Origin: an uncultured Actinomycetes bacterium
Lineage (GTDB): Bacteria; Actinomycetota; Coriobacteriia; Coriobacteriales; Atopobiaceae
Reading direction: 5' to 3'
Assembly (NCBI GenBank): GCA_900314685.1
Contig: OMWE01000016.1
Coordinates: 1-55,625, forward strand
Length of the DNA: 55,625 nt
Positions 26,308 through 35,306 of the stretch are shown in pieces; positions within the stretch are counted from its first letter, which is position 1; each line of letters starts with the position of its first letter. The position numbers and the translations under genes are program-made. A model generated the notes under the pieces. It had not been told where the DNA came from and did no database searches. It saw only the letters and a list, made by a program, of their open reading frames with translations.

Positions 26308-26565
26308 TTATGCTAGCTTCATCTCGCGTTCGCGCTGTTGGTCTGCCCATTCGACAAGCGCCGTGTTCATGGCGGCCTTACGGGCAATCCCACGGCGCTT
26401 TGCCTCGGCATCGTAAAACTCCAGCAGCCACGCGGGCGGATTCAGAATCACTCGCGGATTCTTTTTTGCCTTGTGCACGATGGGGTGCTCCATATCGAGG
26501 AACTCCTCCATGTCTTCCCCTTCGTCCACGCGGCGGTCAAATTCCTCAGTTGAAATAGCGCTCAT
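26308..26565 (-). CDS. brnA: BrnA-family antitoxin
   Basis: An 85-residue antitoxin partner of BrnT. The N-terminal half is acidic (EEFDRRVDEGEDMEEFLD) and would bind the toxin; the C-terminal half (PPAWLLEFYDAEAKRRGIAR then KAAMNTALVEWADQQ) fits a ribbon-helix-helix DNA-binding fold that represses its own promoter. The ATG at 26565 lies inside the end of brnT (20-base overlap) with AAAGGAGG 9 bases upstream. Toxin-before-antitoxin order is the normal one for brnT-brnA. The pair is flanked by two tRNA-Lys copies. Confidence 0.88.
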   Translation of the reverse strand: MSAISTEEFDRRVDEGEDMEEFLDMEHPIVHKAKKNPRVILNPPAWLLEFYDAEAKRRGIARKAAMNTALVEWADQQREREMKLA

Positions 26566-26821
26566 AACTAGATGCCTCCTTTTCGCTGGCGTGCCTTGCA
26601 GAAATAATGCGGATGCGCCCCTCTCGTTCGGTGTAAACCACCACGAAGTACTCACCTCGGTCGCGCGCGAGGGCCTTGAAGCGTGTCTCCCCCTTCACGA
26701 AAGCGCGAAACGCGACGTAGTCGCCGAGCAGGAGCTCTGCGGCATAGTCGAAGGAGACCGAGCGCTTTCCTTCGTTGGTCTCCGCTTTCTCGTCGTCCCA
26801 TTCGATTTGGCCGTCTTGCAA
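26546..26821 (-). CDS. brnT: BrnT-family ribonuclease toxin
   Basis: A 91-residue protein of the BrnT family (RelE-like fold), an mRNA-cleaving toxin that halts growth under stress. The family layout is present: IEWDDEKAETNEGKRSVSFD at the N-terminus, the central acidic and Phe-rich segment, RDRGEYFVVVYTEREGRIRI, then ISARHASEKEASSYE, which matches the C-terminal SAR-A-..E..-Y signature. Translation appears to begin at TTG (26821), with GAAGGAG at 7 bases. It overlaps brnA. Base composition is lower in GC than the flanking genes, consistent with acquisition as an island. Confidence 0.9.
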   Translation of the reverse strand: MQDGQIEWDDEKAETNEGKRSVSFDYAAELLLGDYVAFRAFVKGETRFKALARDRGEYFVVVYTEREGRIRIISARHASEKEASSYERYFN

Positions 26822-26951
26822 GCCTTACTCCTTCCCTATGACTATAAGTTTACACAATTTGGCATCATATTGACATCTATTTAATACTAATTACTTTGAG
26901 TACGGCTACGAGATGATTTACGTGCCTGGGGCGGCAAAGGTTGTGGCGACA

Positions 26952-26990
26952 AAACAAAAAGCAGGTAGACGGACGATGCCATCTACCTGC
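26952..26990 (-). terminator. Intrinsic terminator of tRNA-Lys
   Basis: On the minus strand GCAGGTAGA (26982-26990) pairs with TCTACCTGC (26961-26969) and is followed by TTTTTGTTTTG. It ends tRNA-Lys transcription before brnT. Confidence 0.9.
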
Positions 26991-27000
26991 TATTTCTTGC

Positions 27001-27076
27001 TGGTGGGCCCTAAGGGTCTCGAACCCTTGACCTTGGGATTAAAAGTCCCCTGCTCTGCCAGCTGAGCTAAGGGCCC
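27001..27076 (-). tRNA. tRNA-Lys (anticodon UUU)
   Basis: A complete 76-base cloverleaf with encoded CCA. Acceptor GGGCCCT pairs fully with AGGGCCC; the anticodon loop CTTTTAA gives UUU; the T stem AAGGG/CCCTT is perfect. About 110 bases of this gene and its terminator are duplicated at 26026-26138 as a damaged copy. Confidence 0.97.
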
Positions 27077-27141
27077 GGCGCGGCGTGCATAGCCGTGCGA
27101 GCTGATTCTATCACGTTGCGCGGCAAAGACGAACGTACCTC

Positions 27142-28695
27142 TTACAGATAGATCTCCGCGACGAGCATCAGCATGCCGAGCGCCGTCCAGACGATCAGCA
27201 GCGGCCAGCACCACTTCATCCAGCGGTCGAACTTCACGCCCGCCACCTCGAGCGACGCGAGGATGAGGCCGGTCGGCGTGATCAGGCCGATCAGGCCCAG
27301 GCCGTAGAGGTAGGACGAGATAACGGCTGCACGAGAGATGCCCACGGCGTCGGCCAGCGGCGCCATGATGGGGATCGAGAGCATGGCCAGGCCGGAGCTG
27401 GAGTTGATGAAGAAGCCCAGGATGATGAAGATAATCTCCATCAGGCAGATGAAGAGCACCGGGTTCATGCCCGCGACCCAGCCGGACATGACCTCGAGCA
27501 GAGTGTCGGACACCAGGCCGTTCTCCAGCAGGATGTTGACCGCACGCGCCAGACCGCAGACCAGCGCGACGGACACGAGATCAGCCGCGCCGCCCACGAA
27601 CTTCTCGCAGATCTCGGCCTCGTTCATGCCGCCGAGGATGCCGATCAGAATGCCGCCGCACATGAACTCGACGGACATCTCGTCGAACCACCAGTCCCAC
27701 TGGCTGACTCCCATGATCATGATCACGAACATCGCGAAAAAGACGACCAGGATCAGCTTGAAGCGCAGGCTGAGCTTGCCGGCGCCCTCGTCCTGCTTGA
27801 CGCCGAACTTGGCCTCCAGGCGCTCCTTGTCCGCGTAGATGACGGACTTGGTCGGGTCCTTGCGGACAGCGCGGGCGTAGCGCACGATGTAGGCGATGGT
27901 AATCACGAGGCCGATGGTCAGGCCGATCATGCGGATGCTGAGCCCCTCCTTGAAGTTGACACCGGCAGCGTTGGACGCGATGACCACGGAGAAGGGGTTG
28001 ACAGTCGAGAACATGCAGCCGATGGAGCTGCCGCACCAGATGGCCGCGATGGCGACCATGGCGTCGAAGCCCGCGTTGATGAAGACCGGGATCATGACCG
28101 GGTAAAAGGCGATCGTCTCCTCGGCCATGCCGAAGGTGGTGCCGCCCATCGCGATCAGGAAGCAGACCACGGCGATCATGATCTCCTCGTGGCCGTGCGA
28201 GACGCGCGCGAGCGCCGCCATGGCCGCGTTGAAGACACCCAGGCTGTTCATGACGCCGATCACGCCGCCGATCATAAAGATGAAGGTGATGATGTCGATG
28301 GAGTCGGCGATGCCCTGCGGCACGGACAGGAGGAACTCCTGGATCCCCTGGCCGTTCTGCGGCAGCGACTCATAGGTGCCGCTCACGGCCATGGGCTTGT
28401 AGATTGTGCCGTCGAGGAACTTGTCGAGGTCGGCCTTGATGCCGTACTTGTCCAGCGTCTCCTGCGTGGCGGGCTCCTCGGTCACCTCGCCCTCGGGGCT
28501 CGTGATCTCGAAGACGTCCGAGTCCGCGTTGTAGAGCAGCTTGGAATAGCCGCCGGCGGGAATCAGGTAGGTCATCACCGCCGCGAGGACCAGGACGATG
28601 AAAAGCACGGTATAGGACGAGGGGAAGGAGAGGTGGTGTTTCTTCTTCCCCTCCGGACGGTCGGCCTCGGGGGCCTCCAGCGACGTCTCAGCCAT
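27142..28695 (-). CDS. yfcC: YfcC-family transporter (DcuC/ArsB superfamily)
   Basis: A 517-residue integral membrane protein with about 11-12 membrane segments and a short charged N-terminus (about 1-22). Motifs such as LIPAGGYSKL, FMIGGVIGVMNSLGVFNA, GGTTFGMAEETIAFYPVMIP, CGSSIGCMFSTVNPFSV and GLIGLITPTGLILASL place it in the YfcC family, anaerobic C4-dicarboxylate-like or amino-acid/peptide carriers; the substrate is not proven. AAAGGAAAG lies upstream of the ATG. pepT lies directly upstream, separated by a strong terminator, and an M29 aminopeptidase follows beyond it, so import of peptides or export of amino acids is a reasonable guess. Confidence 0.88.
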   Translation of the reverse strand: MAETSLEAPEADRPEGKKKHHLSFPSSYTVLFIVLVLAAVMTYLIPAGGYSKLLYNADSDVFEITSPEGEVTEEPATQETLDKYGIKADLDKFLDGTIYKPMAVSGTYESLPQNGQGIQEFLLSVPQGIADSIDIITFIFMIGGVIGVMNSLGVFNAAMAALARVSHGHEEIMIAVVCFLIAMGGTTFGMAEETIAFYPVMIPVFINAGFDAMVAIAAIWCGSSIGCMFSTVNPFSVVIASNAAGVNFKEGLSIRMIGLTIGLVITIAYIVRYARAVRKDPTKSVIYADKERLEAKFGVKQDEGAGKLSLRFKLILVVFFAMFVIMIMGVSQWDWWFDEMSVEFMCGGILIGILGGMNEAEICEKFVGGAADLVSVALVCGLARAVNILLENGLVSDTLLEVMSGWVAGMNPVLFICLMEIIFIILGFFINSSSGLAMLSIPIMAPLADAVGISRAAVISSYLYGLGLIGLITPTGLILASLEVAGVKFDRWMKWCWPLLIVWTALGMLMLVAEIYL

Positions 28696-28740
28696 TACGT
28701 CTTTCCTTTCTCACGAAATGTGTTGGAAACAAAAACTCGA

Positions 28741-28784
28741 CAAAAACAGGGACGCAACCAGCGGGGATACCGATTGCGTCCCTG
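28741..28784 (-). terminator. Strong intrinsic terminator between pepT and yfcC
   Basis: On the minus strand CAGGGACGCAA and TTGCGTCCCTG (11 perfect pairs) enclose a 16-base loop and are followed by TTTTTG. It closes the pepT transcript and leaves yfcC only about 45 bases for its own promoter, so partial read-through is likely. Confidence 0.92.
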
Positions 28785-28791
28785 AAATGAC

Positions 28792-30027
28792 CTAGAGGTT
28801 CTTGGGTTCCCGGGCGATGGCCTGCACCAGGCGGAGCAGCAGCTCGGCGGTCTGGTCCATCGCCTGCACGCACACGAACTCGCGGCGCCCGTGGAAGTTG
28901 TGGCCGCCGGTGCCCAGGTTGGGGCAGGGCAGTCCGCGGAAGGAGAGCGTGGCCCCGTCGGTGCCGCCGCGGATGGGGCTCTTGTCGGCCTCGACGCCCA
29001 TGTCGCGCAGGATCTCGGTCGGGATGTCCACGAGGCGCATGTGGTCCTTGAGCACCTCGCGCATGTTCTTGTACTCCTCGGTCAGCTCGACCTCCACGGT
29101 GCCCTCGCCGTACTTGGCATTGAGGAAGTCCGCGACGCGCTGCGTCCAGGCGCCGCGGCCGCGCACGGTAGCGAGGTCGTGGTCGCGCAGGATGTACTCG
29201 AGCCGCATGTGCTCGACGTCGCCGGCCATCTCGCAGAGGTGGTAGAAGCCCTCGTACCCCTCGGTGTGCTCCGGGGTCTCGCTGTCAGGGATCATCCCGT
29301 CGAACTCGCAGGCGATGCGGCAGGCGTTCTTCATCATGTTCTTGGCACTGCCGGGGTGGATGTTGTAGCCGTTGATCGTGACGATCGCAGTCATCGCGTT
29401 GAACGTCTCGTAGGACACCTCGCCGAAGGCGTCGCCGTCCACCGTGTAGGCCACGTCGGCCGCCAGGCGGTCGATGTCGAGGAACTCGCTCGACAGGCCG
29501 ATCTCCTCGTCCGGCGTGAAGCACACGCGGATGGGGCCGTGCTTGATGGAGGGGTCGTCGCGGAGCTGCTCTGCCAACGTCAGGATCTCCGCCACGCCCG
29601 CCTTGTCGTCGGCACCCAGCAGGGTCGAACCGTCACTGGTCATGATGTCGCAGCCGATGTAGTTGGCGAGGAAGGGGTAGTCGGCAAGACGGACCGTGGC
29701 GCCCGTGGCCTCGTTTTGCACCAGGTCGCCGCCCTCGTAGTGGATGATCTGCGGCTTGATGTCGGTGTACGGCGCCGCGGACGAGACGTCGATGTGCGAG
29801 ATCAGCGCCAGGGTCGGGCCCGCGTAGCCGGCGATCGTGCCGGGGATGGTGCCGTACACATAGCAGGCGTCGTCGACCACGATGTCGGTCATACCCAGCT
29901 CGCCCATCTCGGTCGCGAGGTCGCGGGCCAGGTCCCACTCCGTGGGGTTGCTGGGCGTCTTCTCCGCCGCGGGGTCCGAGCCCGTGGGGTAGGCGACATA
30001 TTTCAAGAGACGTTCGTACGCGCGCAT
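28792..30027 (-). CDS. pepT: Peptidase T (tripeptide aminopeptidase)
   Basis: A 411-residue M20B zinc peptidase that removes the N-terminal residue from tripeptides in the cytoplasm. Motifs in order: YVAYPTGSD-type start, ALISHIDVS (first metal His/Asp), GSTLLGADDKAGVAEI (bridging Asp), FTPDEEIGLSSE (catalytic and metal Glu), VDGDAFGEVSYETFNA and GTGGHNFHGRREF (last metal His). All metal ligands are in place. GGAGG lies 5 bases before the ATG. The upstream gap (30028-30233) holds two palindromes listed separately. Confidence 0.96.
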   Translation of the reverse strand: MRAYERLLKYVAYPTGSDPAAEKTPSNPTEWDLARDLATEMGELGMTDIVVDDACYVYGTIPGTIAGYAGPTLALISHIDVSSAAPYTDIKPQIIHYEGGDLVQNEATGATVRLADYPFLANYIGCDIMTSDGSTLLGADDKAGVAEILTLAEQLRDDPSIKHGPIRVCFTPDEEIGLSSEFLDIDRLAADVAYTVDGDAFGEVSYETFNAMTAIVTINGYNIHPGSAKNMMKNACRIACEFDGMIPDSETPEHTEGYEGFYHLCEMAGDVEHMRLEYILRDHDLATVRGRGAWTQRVADFLNAKYGEGTVEVELTEEYKNMREVLKDHMRLVDIPTEILRDMGVEADKSPIRGGTDGATLSFRGLPCPNLGTGGHNFHGRREFVCVQAMDQTAELLLRLVQAIAREPKNL

Positions 30028-30099
30028 TCATACCTCCATCTGCATACCATTGCTACAGGTATGCATCATAGGTCCATGCAGTGCCGGCGCTACTCGTGG

Positions 30100-30144
30100 G
30101 TGGGAATTCTCCCACGCACAACTATATATCAACCATTTATGGTT
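30100..30144. promoter_or_regulatory. Two palindromes in the pepT upstream region
   Basis: GTGGGAATTCTCCCAC (30100-30115) is a perfect 6-base-arm inverted repeat around ATTC, and AACCATTTATGGTT (30131-30144) has 6-base arms around TT. They lie 70-120 bases upstream of pepT in an AT-rich stretch that probably carries its promoter and could be operators. No regulator is identified. Confidence 0.45.
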
Positions 30145-30233
30145 TTAGTAACAATATTTATTTGTAGTTGCTACAGACTGAGGCTGTGGGCACAGACCGC
30201 CTCGCGATGCGCCCCCGTACCCAACCCCGTGTC

Positions 30234-31520
30234 CTAGTCTTCCCAGAACCACTGGCCGCCGACAAAGACCTGCTCCTCGGTCCCGTCCGGCTTGATGCCC
30301 GTGATATCGAGGTCGTCAGCGCCGATCATGAAGTCCACGTGCGTCGCGCTCTGGTTGACGCCCGCGGCGATGAGTTCGTCTTTGCCGAGGTCGTAGCCGC
30401 CCTCGAGGCAGTCGGCAAAGCCCGTGCCCAACGCCAGGTGGCAGCTCGCGTTCTCATCGTAGAGCGTGTCGTAAAAGAGCAGGCCGCTCTCGCGGATCGG
30501 CGTGTTTTTGCTGATGAGGGCGCACTCGCCCAGGCGGCAGGCGTTCTCGTCGGTCGCGAGGATGTGCTCGAGCACCTCGAGCCCCTCGCGCGCGCCGTAG
30601 TCGACCACGGCGCCGTCCTCGAACCGGAACCAGAAGTCGCGCACTATCTGGCCGTTGTGCACGAGCGGCAGCGCGGAGTGCACGGTGCCGTCGGCGCGCA
30701 GGCGGTCGGGCGAGGTAAAGACCTCCTCGGTCGGCATGTTGGGGAAATACACGGTCCCGTCCACGGTACGGCCGGCGCCGCCCTCCCAGATGCCGCGGGG
30801 GTTGAGGCCGACCGTGAAGTCCGTGCCGTTGGAGCTCTTGTAGTGCAGGCGGTCGTAATGTGCCTCGTTGAGCAGGCGCTTGTTCTTCTCAAAGGCGGCG
30901 TTGTGCGTCTCCCAGGCACCCGTGGGGTCGTCGTTGTCGGCGCGCGCCACCTGCAGGATCGCGACCCACAGACGATAGAGCGCCTCCTTCTCGGACACAC
31001 CCGGGAAGACCTGCTGCGCCCAGGCCGCGACCGGCACGCCCGCGATGCACCAGACGTTGCGGCCGAAATCCATGCCGTCGCGGAAGTCCTTGCACTCGGT
31101 GTTGCGCGCATGGTGCGCGGCGGCGGGCTTGGCAGGGTCGATGCCCCTGAGGGCGTTGGGGTCAGACCCCTCGAGGAAGAGGAACGATGCGCCCGCGCGT
31201 GCCAGGGAATTGAGCTGCTCGACCTTCCACGAGGGAGTCTTGCGGAACCACTCGAGGTCGACGTTCTCGTACTCCATGCGCGTGACCGCATCGTCGCCCC
31301 AGATCACGGTCACATGGCCGGCTCCCGCCGCGTAAGCCGCACGCACCACGCGGCGCGCGAAATCCGCGACCTCGACCGGTGCCTGCACCACGAGCTCCTG
31401 GCCGGGTTTGATCGCCGCACCCACACGGACGATGAGGTTGGCGTAGCCGTCGATACGGCGCGAGAGCGCGTCCATCGCGCGCCCGCACTCCTCGTCGGTC
31501 ATCGGAATATCGTTGCCCAT
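30234..31520 (-). CDS. M29-family metalloaminopeptidase (AmpS/PepS-like)
   Basis: A 428-residue aminopeptidase of the M29 (thermophilic aminopeptidase) family that removes N-terminal residues from peptides. The family motifs are present: GYANLIVRVGAAIKPGQELV at the N-terminus, GLNPRGIWEGGAG, FPNMPTEEVFTSPD (metal Glu), FYDTLYDENASCHLALG (metal His and Tyr nearby) and NQSATHVDFMIG (final His and Asp). The ATG at 31520 follows GGGGGAG closely; a later ATG (MTDEECG) is possible. It lies upstream of pepT on the same strand with a 206-base gap, fitting a peptide-use cluster with pepT and yfcC. Confidence 0.94.
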   Translation of the reverse strand: MGNDIPMTDEECGRAMDALSRRIDGYANLIVRVGAAIKPGQELVVQAPVEVADFARRVVRAAYAAGAGHVTVIWGDDAVTRMEYENVDLEWFRKTPSWKVEQLNSLARAGASFLFLEGSDPNALRGIDPAKPAAAHHARNTECKDFRDGMDFGRNVWCIAGVPVAAWAQQVFPGVSEKEALYRLWVAILQVARADNDDPTGAWETHNAAFEKNKRLLNEAHYDRLHYKSSNGTDFTVGLNPRGIWEGGAGRTVDGTVYFPNMPTEEVFTSPDRLRADGTVHSALPLVHNGQIVRDFWFRFEDGAVVDYGAREGLEVLEHILATDENACRLGECALISKNTPIRESGLLFYDTLYDENASCHLALGTGFADCLEGGYDLGKDELIAAGVNQSATHVDFMIGADDLDITGIKPDGTEEQVFVGGQWFWED

Positions 31521-31562
31521 ATCTCCCCCTTTGGTGTCGTAGCTGCGGTTTTGCGACTCACA

Positions 31563-31586
31563 CAAAACGGGCCCCGAAGGGCCCGC
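31563..31586 (-). terminator. Terminator of tRNA-Gly
   Basis: On the minus strand CGGGCCC-TTCG-GGGCCCG is followed by TTTTG; it lies about 10 bases beyond the tRNA end and before the aminopeptidase gene. Confidence 0.9.
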
Positions 31587-31595
31587 GGTTATTTC

Positions 31596-31670
31596 TGGAG
31601 CGGGCAACGGGATTCGAACCCGCGGATGACGGCTTGGGAAGCCGTTGCCTTACCACTTGGCGATGCCCGC
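31596..31670 (-). tRNA. tRNA-Gly (anticodon CCC)
   Basis: A 75-base cloverleaf with encoded CCA. Acceptor GCGGGCA pairs with TGCCCGC; the anticodon stem ACGGC/GCCGT encloses TTCCCAA, giving CCC, which reads GGG; the T arm has GGTTCGAATCC. Followed by a clear terminator. Confidence 0.97.
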
Positions 31671-31945
31671 GTTTATGGAGATTCTATCATAGCGGTTCCC
31701 GGAGTTTTCGACACGACGTTTTTAGCACGCGCCATGCACACTATCCAGCGGCGCGCCTACCCGCAGGGGAACGAGCCTGCTAGCTGCATCCGCTAGCTTG
31801 CGTGCAGCTGCACGCCAGAATCCCGCAAGTGATTTGCAAGTATCGTCCCCTACCCTTCTCGCACCGCGGGTTCCGTGGGGCGCGCCTCCATCAAAACGCG
31901 AAACCATCCGCACGCGTCACGGGCCCGCGTATCACCGCGACACAG

Positions 31946-31984
31946 GTCGCGGCACCACCGCGGCCCACCGTCGCGGCACCACCG
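31946..31984. repeat. Direct 15-bp repeat upstream of the adhesin gene
   Basis: GTCGCGGCACCACCG occurs at 31946-31960 and 31970-31984. The gene-free stretch 31671-32032 otherwise shows nothing I can name beyond the presumed promoter of the adhesin gene. Confidence 0.7.
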
Positions 31985-32032
31985 TGCGGTGCGCCATCCC
32001 CGTCGCACCGCCCGCCAAGCGAAGGAGGAAGC

Positions 32033-35000
32033 ATGTTGAAATTACTGGAGGAGTCGTCAGGCAGATCCGGGAACAAGCAGGGTGGAAGACACCCAAGCGC
32101 AGGCAGCGCACCCCGTCCGCCCCGCACGCCCCTGCGCGGCGGGGACCCCTGTGCCGGCGCGCGCGGCGTCGGGCACGCAGGACGCACGCATCCGCACTTC
32201 TTCCTGTCGGGCCTTGCTGCCGCCCTGGTCGCAGCCTGCGTGATCGTCTTCAGCCCGTTTACCGCCCTGGCACAAGGAGACACGCTCACCCTCGTCGTGG
32301 GCAGACTCCATCCGCTATCGGAGCACAGCAGGTTCCTGAAATCGAGCAGCGGGCAAGTCGTGTACTGTGGCGATGCGGACGCGGAATACCCGCCGAACAA
32401 GACGAAATACAACTCGTGGGCCCCGGGGTCCTCTGCGCTGGACTACCTGGTGTACTATGCGCCGGGAGGACCCGGCTACTCCGGCAGCTTCTTTGGTGCG
32501 AAGGGCCAGTACGCGCAGGTAGCCGCCCAATACGCCATTTGGAACATCATGGGCACGCCCCGCAGCCAGGGGTTCGACGACAGCAGCACGCATGTCCCTT
32601 CCGCGATCAAGACCGCCATCGCCAAGGCGCACGCCGCGGGCAAGGGCCCGTGGTCCGGCTGCTCCCGTGTCTACAAGAGTCCCAGCAAGAGCATCCAACA
32701 GATCTGCGTCTGCGGCCCCACAAAGGGCAAGGTCAAGTTGCACAAGGCGAGCGCCAACCCGCTGATCTCCGACGGCCTGGCCACCTACAGTCTGGGCAAG
32801 GCGACGTACAGCGTTTACTCCGACAAGGCCTGCACCAAGAAGGTCGGTGAGCTGGTCTGCGACGACACCGGTACGTCCAACGAGCTCGAGCTGGTCGCGG
32901 GCACCTATTGGGTCCGCGAGACCGCGGCGCCGACCGGCTATGCCAAGGACACGACTACCAGCACTGTCAAGGTCGACGCCGGTAAGACGTCAACGCTCGA
33001 CCTCACCGACAAGCCCCAGGTCAACAAGCTCGGTGTGATCGTGCGCAAGATCGACCGCGAGCTGCAGAAAAATGCCCCGCTCGGCTCGGCCTCACTTGCC
33101 GGTGCGCAGTACACCGTGCGCTACTACGACGGGTACTACAATGCCGACAACCTGCCCAAGACCCCGAAGCGCACCTGGACGGTCGTCACGGGAGAGGACG
33201 GCGTCGCGGACATCTCGACAATCTCCGGTGACGCGCGCTACCAGGACAGCGCCGGCAACGTCGTCTGCCCGCTCGGCACTGTGGCCATCCAGGAGACAAA
33301 GGCACCGCGTGGCTACGTGCTGGGCAAGGCCCCGGTTCACATCGTGCAGGTCACGGCCAAGGGTGACGCCGAGTACGTCGAGACCTATCTGGAGCCCACC
33401 GACCCCGAGCAGGTCGTTCGCGGCGACATCAACTTCTCCAAGCACGACGACGATGGCACGGGCGGCTCTATGGCCGAGGTCGTCTTCCTCGTGACGAGCA
33501 AGACGACCGGCGAGGCGCACGTGGTGGTGGCCGACGAGGACGGCATGGTCGACACCAGCGCGGACTGGAACCCCCACACCCGCAACACCAATGCAAACGA
33601 CGCCGCCCTGGTCCGCGGCGAGGACGGCCTCTCGGTCGACGAAGACAAGCTCGACCCCGCCGCAGGCGTCTGGTTCGGCCAGGCCAAGCTGTCGGACGGC
33701 TCCGTCGCGATCTCCGCTCCCGACGACTCGCTCGGCGCCCTCCCCTACGACAACTCCAAGGACGGCGGCGGCTATACCATCGAGGAGCTGCGATCGAGCG
33801 CCAACGCCAGCCACGACCTCGTGTCCACCTCGGTCTCCGTCAGTCGCAACAAGGTCGATCTCGACCTCGGCACCTTCGATGACGACGAGATCAGGATCCA
33901 CACCACGGCGACGGTCGACGGCAATCACGACGCACCGGCCGCAGAGGAGCAGGTCGTGACCGACCTGGTCAGCTACGAGAACCTCACGCCCGGCCACACC
34001 TACACCATGCGCGGCCGCCTGATGGGCTTCAACGCCGAGTCCGGCGAGCCCGTCGAGCTTGCGACAGCCGAGACGGAGTTCAAGGCCGAGAAGAGTGAGG
34101 GCAAGGTCAAGCTCGTCTTCCCGGCGGCCGACCTGGGTCCCTATGCCGGCGGCCGCGTCGTCGCCTACGAGACGCTGCTCGAGAAAGGCCATGAGCTCGT
34201 CACGCATGAGAACCCGGACGATGTGGACCAAACCGTGTATGTGCCGGTCATCCACACGCAGGCCGCAGGCGCTTCTAGTGAGCAGATTGCCCTGGCCGGC
34301 AGCGATACCACGCTGACCGACACGGTCCATTACGAAGGGCTCCTGCCCAAGACCACCTATACCGCCACCGCGACCCTGCACCGCGCTACCTCAGCACCGC
34401 TCGGAGGTCCCATCGACAGCGGTACCGTGGGCAGCCCGATTACCGTAAGCTTCACGACGCCCGCAGCTGCAGACGGTGAGGGTTCGGTGTCGGGTGACGT
34501 CGAGGTACCCATCACCGCCTATCTGGCCGACAACGCCGGCGACAAACTTGTGGTCTACGAGGAGGTCGCCCACGAGGACGGCACCGTCATCGCAACGCAC
34601 ACCGACCTCAACGCCGAGTCGCAGACCGTTCAGTTCCCCGACGTCCACACCGAGCTCACGGCTGAGGACGGCAGCCACAAGGTGGACAACGCCGAGCGCT
34701 TCACGCTCACCGACACCGTGACCTACACCAACCTGATTCCCGGCCTGGAGTACCAGCTCACTGGCACACTCCACTTGGTCAAGAAGGACGGTACCGACGG
34801 AGGACAGGTGACCACGGCAAAGACGAGCTTCACGCCCGAGGAGGCGGACGGTACGGCGACCGTCACCTTTGAGGTCGACGCGGGATCCCTCGACCTGAAG
34901 GACTGCCACCTGGTCGCCTGTGAGGAGCTCTCGCTCAACGGGGACGTCGTCGCCCAGCACGCCGATCTCACCGACGAGGCGCAGACCGTTACCGTCGGAT

Positions 35001-35158
35001 CCGCGCCTGAGCTTCCCTCGTCCGATGTGTTGCCCCAGACGTCCGACCTCGTGCTGCCCGTGTCCTTCTTCCTGGTGGCAGGCGGCATCGCCGTCGCGGT
35101 ATCCGCACGGCTCCGCGCCCGCTCTGGCGCTCCCCGCCACATTCGTCCCCGCAAGTAA
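32033..35158 (+). CDS. Cell-wall-anchored adhesin with thioester domain and VaFE repeats
   Basis: A 1041-residue surface protein. The ATG at 32033 has GAAGGAGG 5 bases upstream. After a long basic N-terminus comes the signal segment (about 57-78, cleavage near ALAQG). Residues about 90-215 look like a thioester domain: C112 in VVYCGD and Q166 in AAQYAIWNI are at the right places to form a Cys-Gln thioester, known to bind host surfaces covalently. Then come two Cna-B-like domains (about 235-320 and 325-455), a linking region, and three VaFE-type repeats (about 620-745, 750-880, 880-995), which have the DTVTYTNLIPG and QTV-(x)-PDVHT pattern. The end is a sorting signal: LPQTS (from residue 1000), a membrane segment and Arg/Lys tail. 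LPQTS is a variant of LPXTG. No sortase gene is nearby. Confidence 0.9.
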   Translation: MLKLLEESSGRSGNKQGGRHPSAGSAPRPPRTPLRGGDPCAGARGVGHAGRTHPHFFLSGLAAALVAACVIVFSPFTALAQGDTLTLVVGRLHPLSEHSRFLKSSSGQVVYCGDADAEYPPNKTKYNSWAPGSSALDYLVYYAPGGPGYSGSFFGAKGQYAQVAAQYAIWNIMGTPRSQGFDDSSTHVPSAIKTAIAKAHAAGKGPWSGCSRVYKSPSKSIQQICVCGPTKGKVKLHKASANPLISDGLATYSLGKATYSVYSDKACTKKVGELVCDDTGTSNELELVAGTYWVRETAAPTGYAKDTTTSTVKVDAGKTSTLDLTDKPQVNKLGVIVRKIDRELQKNAPLGSASLAGAQYTVRYYDGYYNADNLPKTPKRTWTVVTGEDGVADISTISGDARYQDSAGNVVCPLGTVAIQETKAPRGYVLGKAPVHIVQVTAKGDAEYVETYLEPTDPEQVVRGDINFSKHDDDGTGGSMAEVVFLVTSKTTGEAHVVVADEDGMVDTSADWNPHTRNTNANDAALVRGEDGLSVDEDKLDPAAGVWFGQAKLSDGSVAISAPDDSLGALPYDNSKDGGGYTIEELRSSANASHDLVSTSVSVSRNKVDLDLGTFDDDEIRIHTTATVDGNHDAPAAEEQVVTDLVSYENLTPGHTYTMRGRLMGFNAESGEPVELATAETEFKAEKSEGKVKLVFPAADLGPYAGGRVVAYETLLEKGHELVTHENPDDVDQTVYVPVIHTQAAGASSEQIALAGSDTTLTDTVHYEGLLPKTTYTATATLHRATSAPLGGPIDSGTVGSPITVSFTTPAAADGEGSVSGDVEVPITAYLADNAGDKLVVYEEVAHEDGTVIATHTDLNAESQTVQFPDVHTELTAEDGSHKVDNAERFTLTDTVTYTNLIPGLEYQLTGTLHLVKKDGTDGGQVTTAKTSFTPEEADGTATVTFEVDAGSLDLKDCHLVACEELSLNGDVVAQHADLTDEAQTVTVGSAPELPSSDVLPQTSDLVLPVSFFLVAGGIAVAVSARLRARSGAPRHIRPRK

Positions 35159-35186
35159 GGGTCATTCGTCCCCGCAAGTAAGGGTC
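35141..35186. repeat. 23-bp tandem duplication across the adhesin stop codon
   Basis: ATTCGTCCCCGCAAGTAAGG plus GTC occurs at 35141-35163 and again at 35164-35186. The first copy carries the last codons and stop of the adhesin, the second is a non-coding duplicate. Confidence 0.9.
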
Positions 35187-35234
35187 ACGCACCTTGCTCC
35201 CGTCCCTTGCAGCTCACACCCGGACGTTCATCGT

Positions 35235-35267
35235 AAAAAAGCCGGGGCACCTTTGTGGCGCCCCGGC
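35235..35267 (-). terminator. Terminator between convergent genes
   Basis: GCCGGGGC (35241-35248) and GCCCCGGC (35260-35267) form an 8-pair stem, followed on the minus strand by TTTTTT. It serves the M28-like gene and may also stop adhesin transcripts arriving from the left. Confidence 0.88.
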
Positions 35268-35306
35268 ACGTTCAAAACCATGATTTCAACCCGATAGAGA
35301 GAGGAG

